Source: Saprospiraceae bacterium (lineage in GTDB: Bacteria > Bacteroidota > Bacteroidia > Chitinophagales > JAHQVX01). From it: a stretch of 35,316 nt of DNA. The notes beneath the pieces were generated by a model, which saw only the letters and a list, made by a program, of their open reading frames with translations, searched no databases and had not been told where the DNA came from. This document shows positions 1 to 8,380 of this stretch, piece after piece; position 1 is the stretch's first letter; every line of letters begins with the position of its first letter. The stretch is taken from contig JAHQVX010000003.1 in assembly GCA_019634125.1 (NCBI GenBank), positions 1 through 35,316 on the forward strand, given 5' to 3'. Position numbers and translations under genes: made by a program.

Positions 1-2
1 CA

Positions 3-443
3 ACTACTACTGAAACCGACGATGAGTTCAGTGGTGTATGGTTCATCGAATTAGATGGCGGACCTCAACCAGCACTTACTCTTCCTACACTTGCTGCAGG
101 ATGGAACTACGAAGGATGGGCGGTAATCGATGGTGTACCTTACAGTACAGGAACATTTAGAACAGCTTCTGGATCAGACGATGCGGCTACATTTAGTGGC
201 CCAAATCCAGGTCCTCCATTCCCTGGGGAAGACTTCATCCAAGGTGGAACAACAGTTACTTTCCCAACCGACTTAAGAGGAGCAACCATTGTGATTTCTG
301 TAGAACCAGATCCAGATAATGAAATGGCTCCATTCGCATTAAAGCCTTTGGTTGGAAACGTACCAGCAAATGCATTAGACCACGTATCTTTCGATCTAGG
401 ACAAAACTTAGTAGACATCCCAACTGGAACAGTAACTAGATAA
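3..443 (+). CDS. C-terminal part of a secreted/anti-sigma-factor-like protein (5' truncated by window edge)
   Basis: Open frame from the window start to TAA at 441-443 (TTTETDDEFSGVWFIELDGGPQPALTLPTLAAGWNYEGWAVIDGVPYSTGTFRTASGSDDAATFSGP...VTR*); not in the ORF track because it lacks a start. The WxYEGWaVidG..YSTGTFr pattern resembles Bacteroidota anti-sigma factor-type proteins. Confidence 0.6.
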   Translation, partial: TTTETDDEFSGVWFIELDGGPQPALTLPTLAAGWNYEGWAVIDGVPYSTGTFRTASGSDDAATFSGPNPGPPFPGEDFIQGGTTVTFPTDLRGATIVISVEPDPDNEMAPFALKPLVGNVPANALDHVSFDLGQNLVDIPTGTVTR

Positions 444-466
444 ATAAAGAAACATACATCCCCCTC

Positions 467-508
467 AAGAAGCTCGTTACTACTCTATCAGTAGCGAGCT
501 TCTTTTTT
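467..508. terminator. Intrinsic terminator, probably bidirectional, between convergent genes
   Basis: AAGAAGCTCGTTACT-actctatc-AGTAGCGAGCTTCTT then TTTT (near-perfect 15-bp stem). Confidence 0.85.
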
Positions 509-1307
509 AATTTAAGATGAGTAAGGGCAAATGGGTTTCAAAGTCCTTGCGCTTCACCGCATCCCCTTCCAATAGTTTCTCTAAGAAACTTCGCTTCCTA
601 CGAATCATACATACTAAATCATAGGCATTCGCTTCAGTTTCCGAACGGATAGGCTCCAACACCGAATCGGATTGCACAATCTTCGGGGCAGCTGCTTGGA
701 GTAATAATGACGTACTAATCACCTTCTCTTCTTCAGCCATATTAGGAGTAATGATTTGTAACGGAACAATCTTCGCGCCCCACCTTTCAATCATAATCTG
801 GAGCGATTCTTTTACGGATTTCGCCTTCATCACGCCCGATTTAAATGCAAACAGAATGTGCTTAAATGGTCGATAAGTCGTTACCTGAGGCACAACTAAT
901 ACAGGAATACTCGCATACTTCGCCAGCGCCCCACTTACTTTTCCTAAAAAATAATCGGCATGATATTGCGCCGTAGTAGAACTCAGGATGATCAAATCTG
1001 CACCAATACCCTTCCCTATGCGTTCAATATCCTGTTCGGCTTTACCAATAAACGGCCGAGCCATGACTTTAATCGCTTTGGTATCTACATTCTGAATGAC
1101 TGCTTGGAGCGCTTTCTCTGAATCTTCGACTAATACCTTAGACAATCTTCCCATCGTATCTGTACGTGTGGAAGTACCTACGATATGTACAACGTAGATC
1201 TCTGCGCCTACATCTGTAGCTAGATCAATAGCGAACTGAAGGGTGTTCGTTGCTTGCTGCGTATCGCCTACTGGAACAAGGTATTTTCTCATTGGTAAAT
1301 TTTTCAC
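507..1307 (-). CDS. Universal stress protein (UspA) family, ~266 aa, probably tandem domain
   Basis: N-terminal MRKYLVPVGDTQQATNTLQFAIDLATDVGAEIYVVHIV and ...GADLIILSSTTAQYHADYFLGKVSGALAKYASIPVLVVP, typical UspA. Confidence 0.8.
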   Translation of the reverse strand: MKNLPMRKYLVPVGDTQQATNTLQFAIDLATDVGAEIYVVHIVGTSTRTDTMGRLSKVLVEDSEKALQAVIQNVDTKAIKVMARPFIGKAEQDIERIGKGIGADLIILSSTTAQYHADYFLGKVSGALAKYASIPVLVVPQVTTYRPFKHILFAFKSGVMKAKSVKESLQIMIERWGAKIVPLQIITPNMAEEEKVISTSLLLQAAAPKIVQSDSVLEPIRSETEANAYDLVCMIRRKRSFLEKLLEGDAVKRKDFETHLPLLILN

Positions 1308-1362
1308 AAAGGTAGCTTACTGTTAAAGAGTCGCAAAAAGTTATTTCTAGAATATATTTTTC

Positions 1363-1370
1363 TATCTTTG
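1363..1370 (+). promoter_or_regulatory. Bacteroidota -7 box (TATCTTTG) upstream of rpsP
   Basis: TAnnTTTG match about 55 nt upstream of the rpsP ATG; identical box precedes rplS, rplU and valS. Confidence 0.65.
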
Positions 1371-1425
1371 CGCCTCGATTTTTTTTGAATCGAAAACTGA
1401 TTTAATTCATTTAAATTAAGAAACA

Positions 1426-2091
1426 ATGGCTGTAAAACTTAGATTACAAAGAGGCGGCCGGAAAAGAAAGCCCATCTATTCAATAGTAGCGGCGGATTCA
1501 AGAGCTCCTCGCGATGGTAAATTCATCGAAAAATTGGGACAGTACAATCCCAACACAATTCCAGCGACGATTTCGTTGGACAATGACCGTGCACTTGACT
1601 GGTTAATAAAAGGTGCACAACCTACGAACACTGTTCGTGCAATTCTTTCTTTTAAAGGCGTATTATTCAAGAAACACCTGATGAGAGGTGTAGCTAAAGG
1701 TGCGTTTACACAAGAAGAAGCAGAAGCAAAGTACACGGAATGGTTATCGAACAAGAAACAAGAAATTGATAGCCGTAGAGATAAGCATAGAGCTGAAGTT
1801 ATTAAGCGTAACGAAGCAGTAATTGCTGCAGGTGCTGAAGCTGCTGAAGCAAAAGCTGCTGCCAAACGTGCAGAAGCTGAGGCTGCTGCCGCAGAAGCAG
1901 AAGGTGTTGTTGCTGAAGAAACTGCTGAAGCTGACGATAGCCTAGAAGCTGTTGCTGCAGATGCAGGTATCGCTGAAGCTCCAGCTACTGAAGCTGTAAC
2001 AGAAGCGCAAGCGGCTGCTGAAGCTGAAGAAGCTGCTGAAGATGGCGTTGCTACCGAAGAAGCTCCAGCTGAGGTGAAAGAAGAAGAGTAA
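1426..2091 (+). CDS. rpsP: 30S ribosomal protein S16 with long Ala/Glu-rich C-terminal extension
   Basis: MAVKLRLQRGGRKRKPIYSIVAADSRAPRDGKFIEKLGQYNP is the S16 signature; extension AEAKAAAKRAEAEAAAAEAEGVV... Confidence 0.97.
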   Translation: MAVKLRLQRGGRKRKPIYSIVAADSRAPRDGKFIEKLGQYNPNTIPATISLDNDRALDWLIKGAQPTNTVRAILSFKGVLFKKHLMRGVAKGAFTQEEAEAKYTEWLSNKKQEIDSRRDKHRAEVIKRNEAVIAAGAEAAEAKAAAKRAEAEAAAAEAEGVVAEETAEADDSLEAVAADAGIAEAPATEAVTEAQAAAEAEEAAEDGVATEEAPAEVKEEE

Positions 2092-2606
2092 TGCAACTCG
2101 ACGAACTTACAACTGTAGGTACGCTTCGTAAAACACATGGTGTGCACGGAGAAATCAAGTTTGAGTTCGATCCATTTTATGGAGATGACGTATTTGGCCA
2201 AACGGTCATTATCATAGAAACGGAAGGTGAATACCTTCCGTTTTTTATTGAAACTATGGATGAAACCACTTCTGGGAAAGGTATCCTAAAACTGGAAGAC
2301 ATCAACACCAAAGAAGCAGCTGCCAGGCTGAATGGAAAATCCATCTTCCTCAACACGAAATCTCTTGCTCAAGTTAAAGAAGAAGCCCTAACCTCATACG
2401 TTGGCTTTCTTGTAAAAGATGTCCAGCTTGGTGACATTGGAATCGTACAAGAAATCATTGAAATGCCGCAACAACTCTTACTACAATTGGATTTCAAAGG
2501 GAAAGAGATTCTTATTCCGCTTCATGATGATTTCATCAAAGCGGAACATCCAACAAAAAAAGAACTCCTCTTAAAACTGCCAGAAGGCTTTCTGGAGATT
2601 TTTTGA
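2091..2606 (+). CDS. rimM: Ribosome maturation factor RimM
   Basis: Overlaps rpsP stop by 1 nt (TAATG); TVGTLRKTHGVHGEIKFEFDP typical of RimM; position in rpsP-rimM-trmD order. Confidence 0.93.
   Translation: MQLDELTTVGTLRKTHGVHGEIKFEFDPFYGDDVFGQTVIIIETEGEYLPFFIETMDETTSGKGILKLEDINTKEAAARLNGKSIFLNTKSLAQVKEEALTSYVGFLVKDVQLGDIGIVQEIIEMPQQLLLQLDFKGKEILIPLHDDFIKAEHPTKKELLLKLPEGFLEIF
2218..2246 (+). terminator. Terminator-like hairpin inside rimM (putative attenuator)
   Basis: AAACGGAAGG-TGAATA-CCTTCCGTTT followed by TTT; perfect 10-bp stem plus T-tract, entirely within the rimM reading frame. Confidence 0.4.
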
Positions 2607-2625
2607 TATTGGTGATTTGTATACC

Positions 2626-2689
2626 AGTGAATTAGTGAACTAGTGAATCAGTTAATGAGTGAATGAGTGAACTAGTCATCTAGTCAACT
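2626..2689. repeat. 8-nt tandem repeat, 8 degenerate copies (consensus AGTGAAYT)
   Basis: AGTGAATT AGTGAACT AGTGAATC AGTTAATG AGTGAATG AGTGAACT AGTCATCT AGTCAACT in the rimM-trehalase gap. Confidence 0.85.
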
Positions 2690-2769
2690 TGAAAAACATT
2701 AAACATCCGTGGCAATTCGCTTAATCCGTCTTATCCGTGTTCTATCCCAAATACCGTATATTTAGCAGC

Positions 2770-4296
2770 ATGAATCGCTGTTTATTCCTGCTATTGAGCA
2801 TCCTACTCATCACTGCTTGTGAACCAGAACCAATAGACTATTCCGAATTTTATGACTCTGAGTTGTTTGCCGAAGTTCAGATGAATCAAGTTTTCCCTGA
2901 CGGGAAAACTTTCGTGGACTGCAATCCCAAACAACCACTGGCCAATATTCTGGCGTTGTACGAAGACAGTAAAAAAGACAAGAAATTCGACCTCACAGCA
3001 TTCGTTAACGAACATTTTGAACTACCCGTTACGCCAGATACTGGCTTCGCTTCCGACGACAACCGTTCTATGAATGCCCATATTCAAAACCTCTGGACGG
3101 TCCTCACCCGAAATGCAGATGCAGCCAATGACAACTCCTCCCTGATTCCCCTTCCGAAATCCTACATTGTGCCAGGTGGTCGCTTTCGTGAAATCTATTA
3201 TTGGGACAGCTACTTCACCTTAGAAGGTTTAATGGTATCTGGAGAAGAAGCCATGGCTAAAAATATGGTCGATAATTTTGCTTCCTTGATTGACTCTATC
3301 GGTTTTATTCCCAATGGAAATCGGAAATACTACTTGACCCGATCTCAACCGCCATTTTTCTCATTAATGGTCAATCGAATTTCCAGACAGGATCCTCAAA
3401 TACGAAAAGGCTACTTGTCTCAATTAGAAAAAGAATATGCCTTTTGGATGCAAGCGGATAAAGTGGTAGAGTTAGACGGCGCGTCCCTCAATCGTTTTTG
3501 GGATGCCGGACAAACTCCGCGTCCGGAGAGCTACCGAGAAGACTATGAAATTGGACATGTCTTGCCCAAAGACGAACAAGCCAAGAAGTACAAAGACTTA
3601 CGGTCAGGCGCAGAAAGTGGCTGGGATTATAGTAGTCGCTGGTTTGCCGATAAAAAAAGTATTGAGACGATAGAAACTACCGATATAATTCCTGTAGACT
3701 TGAATTGTCTCCTGTATTTCTTAGAGGTACAGATTTCCATGGCAGCCAGCGGAGAGGATGCCGCCAAAGCAAAGCTTTATTCAGAGAAAGCCCAAGCTCG
3801 AAAAGCGGCCATTAATCAATATCTCTGGGATGAAGACGCCCAATTTTTCATCGATTACAACTACGTTAAGGAACAGCCAACTGGTGTTTTGTCTTTAGCT
3901 GGGGCCTATCCTCTTTTCTTTAACATTGCAGACCAAGAGCAAGCCGACCAAGCCATTGAGGTCTTATTCCGTGATTTCTTGAAACCAGGTGGTTTGGTAA
4001 CAACATTGAATAATACGGGTCAACAATGGGATTACCCAAATGGCTGGGCGCCGCTTCAATGGATGGGCGTGAAAGGCATGCTCAACTATGGCTATGAACC
4101 TGAAGCCCGAGAAGCGGCGACTCGTTGGCTGAATATCAATGAGAAAGTCTACGCTAATACTGGGAAGATGATGGAAAAATACAACGTGGTGGACACCACG
4201 TTGCTGGCCGGAGGCGGCGAATACCCCAACCAAGATGGATTTGGGTGGACTAACGGAATTGCACTCGCCCTCCAAGACTTGTTCAAGGAAGAATAA
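2770..4296 (+). CDS. Trehalase (GH37), lipoprotein
   Basis: Likely start at internal ATG 2770 (MNRCLFLLLSILLITAC lipobox); trehalase signatures PGGRFREIYYWDSYF and QWDYPNGWAP. Confidence 0.92.
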   Translation: MNRCLFLLLSILLITACEPEPIDYSEFYDSELFAEVQMNQVFPDGKTFVDCNPKQPLANILALYEDSKKDKKFDLTAFVNEHFELPVTPDTGFASDDNRSMNAHIQNLWTVLTRNADAANDNSSLIPLPKSYIVPGGRFREIYYWDSYFTLEGLMVSGEEAMAKNMVDNFASLIDSIGFIPNGNRKYYLTRSQPPFFSLMVNRISRQDPQIRKGYLSQLEKEYAFWMQADKVVELDGASLNRFWDAGQTPRPESYREDYEIGHVLPKDEQAKKYKDLRSGAESGWDYSSRWFADKKSIETIETTDIIPVDLNCLLYFLEVQISMAASGEDAAKAKLYSEKAQARKAAINQYLWDEDAQFFIDYNYVKEQPTGVLSLAGAYPLFFNIADQEQADQAIEVLFRDFLKPGGLVTTLNNTGQQWDYPNGWAPLQWMGVKGMLNYGYEPEAREAATRWLNINEKVYANTGKMMEKYNVVDTTLLAGGGEYPNQDGFGWTNGIALALQDLFKEE

Positions 4297-5003
4297 TGGA
4301 ATCGTGTAAGAACTGCAACACGTCGTTTGAGGGTGTTTTTTGCCCGCAATGCGGGCAAAAAATCATTCAAGGCCGACTCAACATCAAAGAAGCCACCGTC
4401 GAAATCTTCGACCTGCTCACCAATGTCGACAAAGGCATTTGGTTTACCATTGTTCAACTCCTGAAAAATCCGGGGAAAGTCGTTCAAGAATACATCCAAG
4501 GCAAACGAAAAAAGTACTTCGCCCCGTTTAAACTACTCCTACTCAGCACTACCGTAAGCGTAGTAGTAGAAACCTTTATCACGAAGCGACTACTTCATCA
4601 AGAAACCCAACTACCAGAAAATGCCAACCTCTTAGACCGCATATTTACCGACTATGCTTCGCTCGGCACCTTAGTACTCGTTCCAGTGCTCGCGCTGGCC
4701 TTCTTTATCCTGTTCAGAAAGCAACGCTTCAATTTCACAGAAAGCCTCGTCTTTTCCGCCTATATCATGTCGGTCATCAATCTATTTGTGTTAGTGATCT
4801 ACAGTCCTATGTTATTGATTGCAAAAGGAGACCTTCCCTCGCTTTTAGTGGCTGAATTTATCATCATAATTCTTATATGGTTCGGAATAACAACCTTCCA
4901 AGGAAAAAAATGGAAAGTCGCCTTAAAGTCCGTCTTAGCTTTATTTTTGTTCATCTTAATATTGGCCATCTTAGTGTCGTTGGCCGATTTCATTTTATCA
5001 TAA
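4296..5003 (+). CDS. DUF3667-type zinc-ribbon membrane protein
   Basis: N-terminal [22 protein letters not shown] zinc ribbon followed by several TM segments; 1-nt overlap with trehalase stop. Confidence 0.75.
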   Translation: MESCKNCNTSFEGVFCPQCGQKIIQGRLNIKEATVEIFDLLTNVDKGIWFTIVQLLKNPGKVVQEYIQGKRKKYFAPFKLLLLSTTVSVVVETFITKRLLHQETQLPENANLLDRIFTDYASLGTLVLVPVLALAFFILFRKQRFNFTESLVFSAYIMSVINLFVLVIYSPMLLIAKGDLPSLLVAEFIIIILIWFGITTFQGKKWKVALKSVLALFLFILILAILVSLADFILS

Positions 5004-5007
5004 AGCC

Positions 5008-5679
5008 ATGCGAATTGATATCATTACCATACTTCCTAAAATACTCGACAGTCCTTTCAGTCACTCGATCTTACAGCGTGCACAAGACAAGGGCTTAGTC
5101 GAAATTGTGGTGCACGACTTGCGTCAATTTGGTTCTGGGAAGCAACAACAAATCGACGATTACCAATATGGAGGTGGTGCCGGGATGGTCATGATGTGTG
5201 CACCCATCTTTAATTGCATTGAATCGCTCCGAAAAGAACGAGCCTACGATGAAATTATCTTCCTCACCCCAGACGGAGAAGTCCTTGACCAGAAGATGAG
5301 CAATACCCTTTCGCTGAAAGGCAACCTCATCCTCATTTGCGGCCACTACAAAGGCATCGATGAACGCCTCAGAGAACATGTAGTCACCAAGGAAATCTCC
5401 ATTGGCAGTTATGTGTTATCTGGTGGCGAATTGGCTGCTGCGGTATTAGTGGATAGCATCGTGCGGCTTTTACCGGGTGTGTTGAGTAATGAGACCAGTG
5501 CCCTGACCGATTCGTTCCAAGATGATTTACTCGCTCCACCAGTGTATACCCGTCCAGAAGAATTTAATGGCTGGAAAGTACCCGACATTCTCCTTAGTGG
5601 AAATGAAGCAAAAATCAATGAATGGCGCGAAGAGCAAGCTATAAAGCGCACTAAAGAACGTAGATCCGACTTGCTTTAA
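5008..5679 (+). CDS. trmD: tRNA (guanine-N1-)-methyltransferase TrmD
   Basis: [70 protein letters not shown]. Confidence 0.97.
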   Translation: MRIDIITILPKILDSPFSHSILQRAQDKGLVEIVVHDLRQFGSGKQQQIDDYQYGGGAGMVMMCAPIFNCIESLRKERAYDEIIFLTPDGEVLDQKMSNTLSLKGNLILICGHYKGIDERLREHVVTKEISIGSYVLSGGELAAAVLVDSIVRLLPGVLSNETSALTDSFQDDLLAPPVYTRPEEFNGWKVPDILLSGNEAKINEWREEQAIKRTKERRSDLL

Positions 5680-6275
5680 GAGAAATTTAACGACCAACCT
5701 CTCCGAATGGATAAATAACGCACCAACATCACCACAGCCATAGCGGTGAGGACATTTACGTTCTCCCAGTCAGAAACAGCCCGTAATAATAGATAGATCA
5801 ATCCGCCAAGGAAACAGGCGGAAGCGTAGATTTCTTTTCGAAAAATCAAGGGGATTTCATTGGTCAACACATCACGAATTACACCACCAAAACAAGCAGA
5901 GATCACACCCATGATTAAACAAATCTCCGGATTTAGGCCACTGGCCAATGACGCATTTATGCCTAAAATTGTGAATAAGCCAATTCCAATCGTGTCAAAT
6001 AGAAAAAAGCTCTTTCGATACGACATGACTACATGCTTAAACAAATAGGCACAGCAATATGCAGCAATGATTGCAATGAAATAATTCCGGTCATTTAACC
6101 AACCCACAGGAGTATTTCCAATGAGCAAATCCCGAATAGAACCGCCACCAATTGCAGTGACAAAACCAATAACCAACGTGCCGACCAAATCAAACTTCTT
6201 ATTAATCGCAGTAGTTACACCCGAGATGGCAAAAACAAAGGTTCCAAACAAGTCAAGAAAATAAATCCAGTCCAT
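5676..6275 (-). CDS. Trimeric intracellular cation channel (TRIC/UPF0126) family membrane protein
   Basis: Start moved to internal Met ([53 protein letters not shown]); repeated GG.iRD..t motif typical of UPF0126. Confidence 0.88.
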   Translation of the reverse strand: MDWIYFLDLFGTFVFAISGVTTAINKKFDLVGTLVIGFVTAIGGGSIRDLLIGNTPVGWLNDRNYFIAIIAAYCCAYLFKHVVMSYRKSFFLFDTIGIGLFTILGINASLASGLNPEICLIMGVISACFGGVIRDVLTNEIPLIFRKEIYASACFLGGLIYLLLRAVSDWENVNVLTAMAVVMLVRYLSIRRGWSLNFS

Positions 6276-6279
6276 CAGG

Positions 6280-6783
6280 TTACTTATCTGGGTAGAGCAA
6301 ATATTCAAGCACGGCGTATTCCCCTGATTGCCCAAATTCAAACGTAGACTGAGAAGTACCAACGATATGATGCTGTTCACATTGGAAACATATTTTAGCC
6401 ATACCACTTATAGAATCTTTTGCTCTAAAAATGAGTATATCTCTGAATGTTGCTGCACAAGCGTATGTACTTATATTTCTGGAGTTTTGAGTTTTAAAAA
6501 CTTCCCTCAACTTGCTCAAGCTATCTGATTCTATGTCATATTCATGAAAACCGAGCTCTTTTAATGAAGAAATAAAACTGGTATCACTCAAGTTGGTCGG
6601 TGTAAAATCATAAAGTACTTGCCGTTGCAATTCTTCGTCGAAAACCAAACCGATATTTTCCGTCAGGTAATAATGGGTAACTTGATCAAAAGGAAAGAAA
6701 TAGAGCTCATCATTCTTCTCTTCTTCCCGAGCACAAGAACATAAAAACAGGATAATAACTGCAATAAAAATGTTTCTAGACAT
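6280..6783 (-). CDS. Hypothetical lipoprotein
   Basis: Signal peptide with lipobox MSRNIFIAVIILFLCSCAREE; overlaps the upstream gene by 8 nt. Confidence 0.65.
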   Translation of the reverse strand: MSRNIFIAVIILFLCSCAREEEKNDELYFFPFDQVTHYYLTENIGLVFDEELQRQVLYDFTPTNLSDTSFISSLKELGFHEYDIESDSLSKLREVFKTQNSRNISTYACAATFRDILIFRAKDSISGMAKICFQCEQHHIVGTSQSTFEFGQSGEYAVLEYLLYPDK

Positions 6784-8155
6784 TCCGCTCTAATTTCACA
6801 GTAAAGTGCCTTAAAATTGGGGCTTGCCATTTAATCTTAAAGCCTTTGGTGTATTGATTTCTACGCTCAAAGACATTGCGCATAGTTGCAGCTACGTAAT
6901 CCATGTGGTTTCGGCTGTATACTCGGCGGGGAATGGCAAAACGTAAGGTATCTAACTCGGGGTAACGGTCTAAGCCCGTAGCTGGATCTCTGTCGGCGAG
7001 CAAGGTTCCAATTTCAGTACCGCGAACACCGCCCTCAATGTAGCTTTCCACCGCTAATAACTGTCCGGGGTATTGGGCTTGGGGTACATTGGGGAAGAAG
7101 CGTAAGGCATCAATAAAAATAGCATGTCCGCCCACTGGTGTTTGGATAGGTACGCCGTATTCCATCAATTTCTCGCCTAAATATTGAACTTGCTCTACTC
7201 TGCTCTCTAAATAATCAAACTCCAAGGCTTCGCGTAAGCCCACTGCTAAAGCGCCCATGTCTCGGCCGCTCATTCCACCGTAGGTGATAAAGCCTTCGTA
7301 TATGATTGTAAGGTTACTAATGGTCGTGAACAATTCTTCGTTCTTAGTAGCAATCAATCCGCCCATATTAGCCAACCCATCTTTCTTACTACTCATCCAG
7401 CAGGTATCGCAACATGCAAAGGTTTCATGGACGATTTCTTGAATGGATTTGTCTTTATAGGCTGCTTCTCGTTTTTTGATGAAGTAAGCATTCTCTGCAT
7501 AACGAGCAATGTCCATGTATACTGGAATTCCATAATCATCGGCTAATGCCTTCACAGCTTTGATATTTTCGAGAGACACTGGCTGTCCGCCGACGGTATT
7601 GCAAGTTATGGTGAGGTTGATGAATGGAATTTTTTCTCTTGGATGCTCGTCAAGGATTTTTTTCAGCTTATCGAGATCAACATTCCCTTTGAACGGATGT
7701 TCTATTGTGGTGTCGAATGCGGCATCGATCGTGCAATCAACAGCATGTGCTTTCCGGAATTCAATATGTCCTTTTGTTGTATCGAAATGGGCGTTTCCCG
7801 GGATGATATCGCCTTCTTTGACGGTGGCAGAAAACAGAATGTTTTCTGCAGCTCGCCCCTGATGCGTTGGCACCATGTGTGGAAAGCCCATAATTTCTTC
7901 CACCGTTCGAGCCAGCTTATAATAGGATTCTGAACCGGCATAGCTTTCATCTCCTAGCATGACTTCAGCCCATTGTTGCTCACTCATAGCGCCCGTGCCC
8001 GAATCTGTCATCAAATCAATGATCACCCAATCGCTATCTAGCTTAAACAGATTGTAATCGGCGTGTTTAATCCAGTTGATCCGTTCTTCTTTGGAAGAAA
8101 AGTAAACGGGCTCAACCATTTTTGTTTTATACGGTGGGATATAAGGAAGGTTCAT
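6776..8155 (-). CDS. tnaA: Tryptophanase / beta-eliminating lyase (PLP)
   Basis: IIDLMTDSGTGAMSEQQWAEVMLGDESYAGSESYY, SSKKDG Lys motif, LRFAIPRRVYSRNHMD. Residues equivalent to the TPL/tryptophanase discriminators are tryptophanase-like (HFDTTKGH, GTEIGTLL, LRHFTVKL). Confidence 0.88.
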   Translation of the reverse strand: MNLPYIPPYKTKMVEPVYFSSKEERINWIKHADYNLFKLDSDWVIIDLMTDSGTGAMSEQQWAEVMLGDESYAGSESYYKLARTVEEIMGFPHMVPTHQGRAAENILFSATVKEGDIIPGNAHFDTTKGHIEFRKAHAVDCTIDAAFDTTIEHPFKGNVDLDKLKKILDEHPREKIPFINLTITCNTVGGQPVSLENIKAVKALADDYGIPVYMDIARYAENAYFIKKREAAYKDKSIQEIVHETFACCDTCWMSSKKDGLANMGGLIATKNEELFTTISNLTIIYEGFITYGGMSGRDMGALAVGLREALEFDYLESRVEQVQYLGEKLMEYGVPIQTPVGGHAIFIDALRFFPNVPQAQYPGQLLAVESYIEGGVRGTEIGTLLADRDPATGLDRYPELDTLRFAIPRRVYSRNHMDYVAATMRNVFERRNQYTKGFKIKWQAPILRHFTVKLERNV

Positions 8156-8380
8156 AGATTAAGAATTGAGAATTAAGAATTAGGAATTGAGCTGAATAGA
8201 TGGGTTAGATATCGTTCTACCCAATGCCGTTTCTAAATTCATCTCTTGTCTTAATATTTCGAAGTAATACGAATTGAACCATGAATCAAAAATACGCATT
8301 CCACATATTCCAACAAACTGTGTGGATCTATTTGTTTTTGTGCTGGCTTTTTGTGAGAGTAACACTATCTTCGCAGCTTC

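Noticed and set aside
140-418. 92-aa minus-strand ORF
   Set aside because: Opposite to the truncated plus-strand CDS that runs to 443; shadow ORF.
1476-2201. 241-aa minus-strand ORF opposite rpsP
   Set aside because: Ala/Ser-rich shadow of the GCTGAAGC-repeat tail of S16; no promoter or homology-like pattern.
2584-2605. Terminator at the end of rimM (CCAGAA-GGCT-TTCTGG ... TTTTTT)
   Set aside because: Only a 6-bp stem with a gap before the T-run; possible but not supported enough.
4336-4362. Terminator in DUF3667
   Set aside because: The hairpin is followed by an A-tract, not a T-tract, on both strands.
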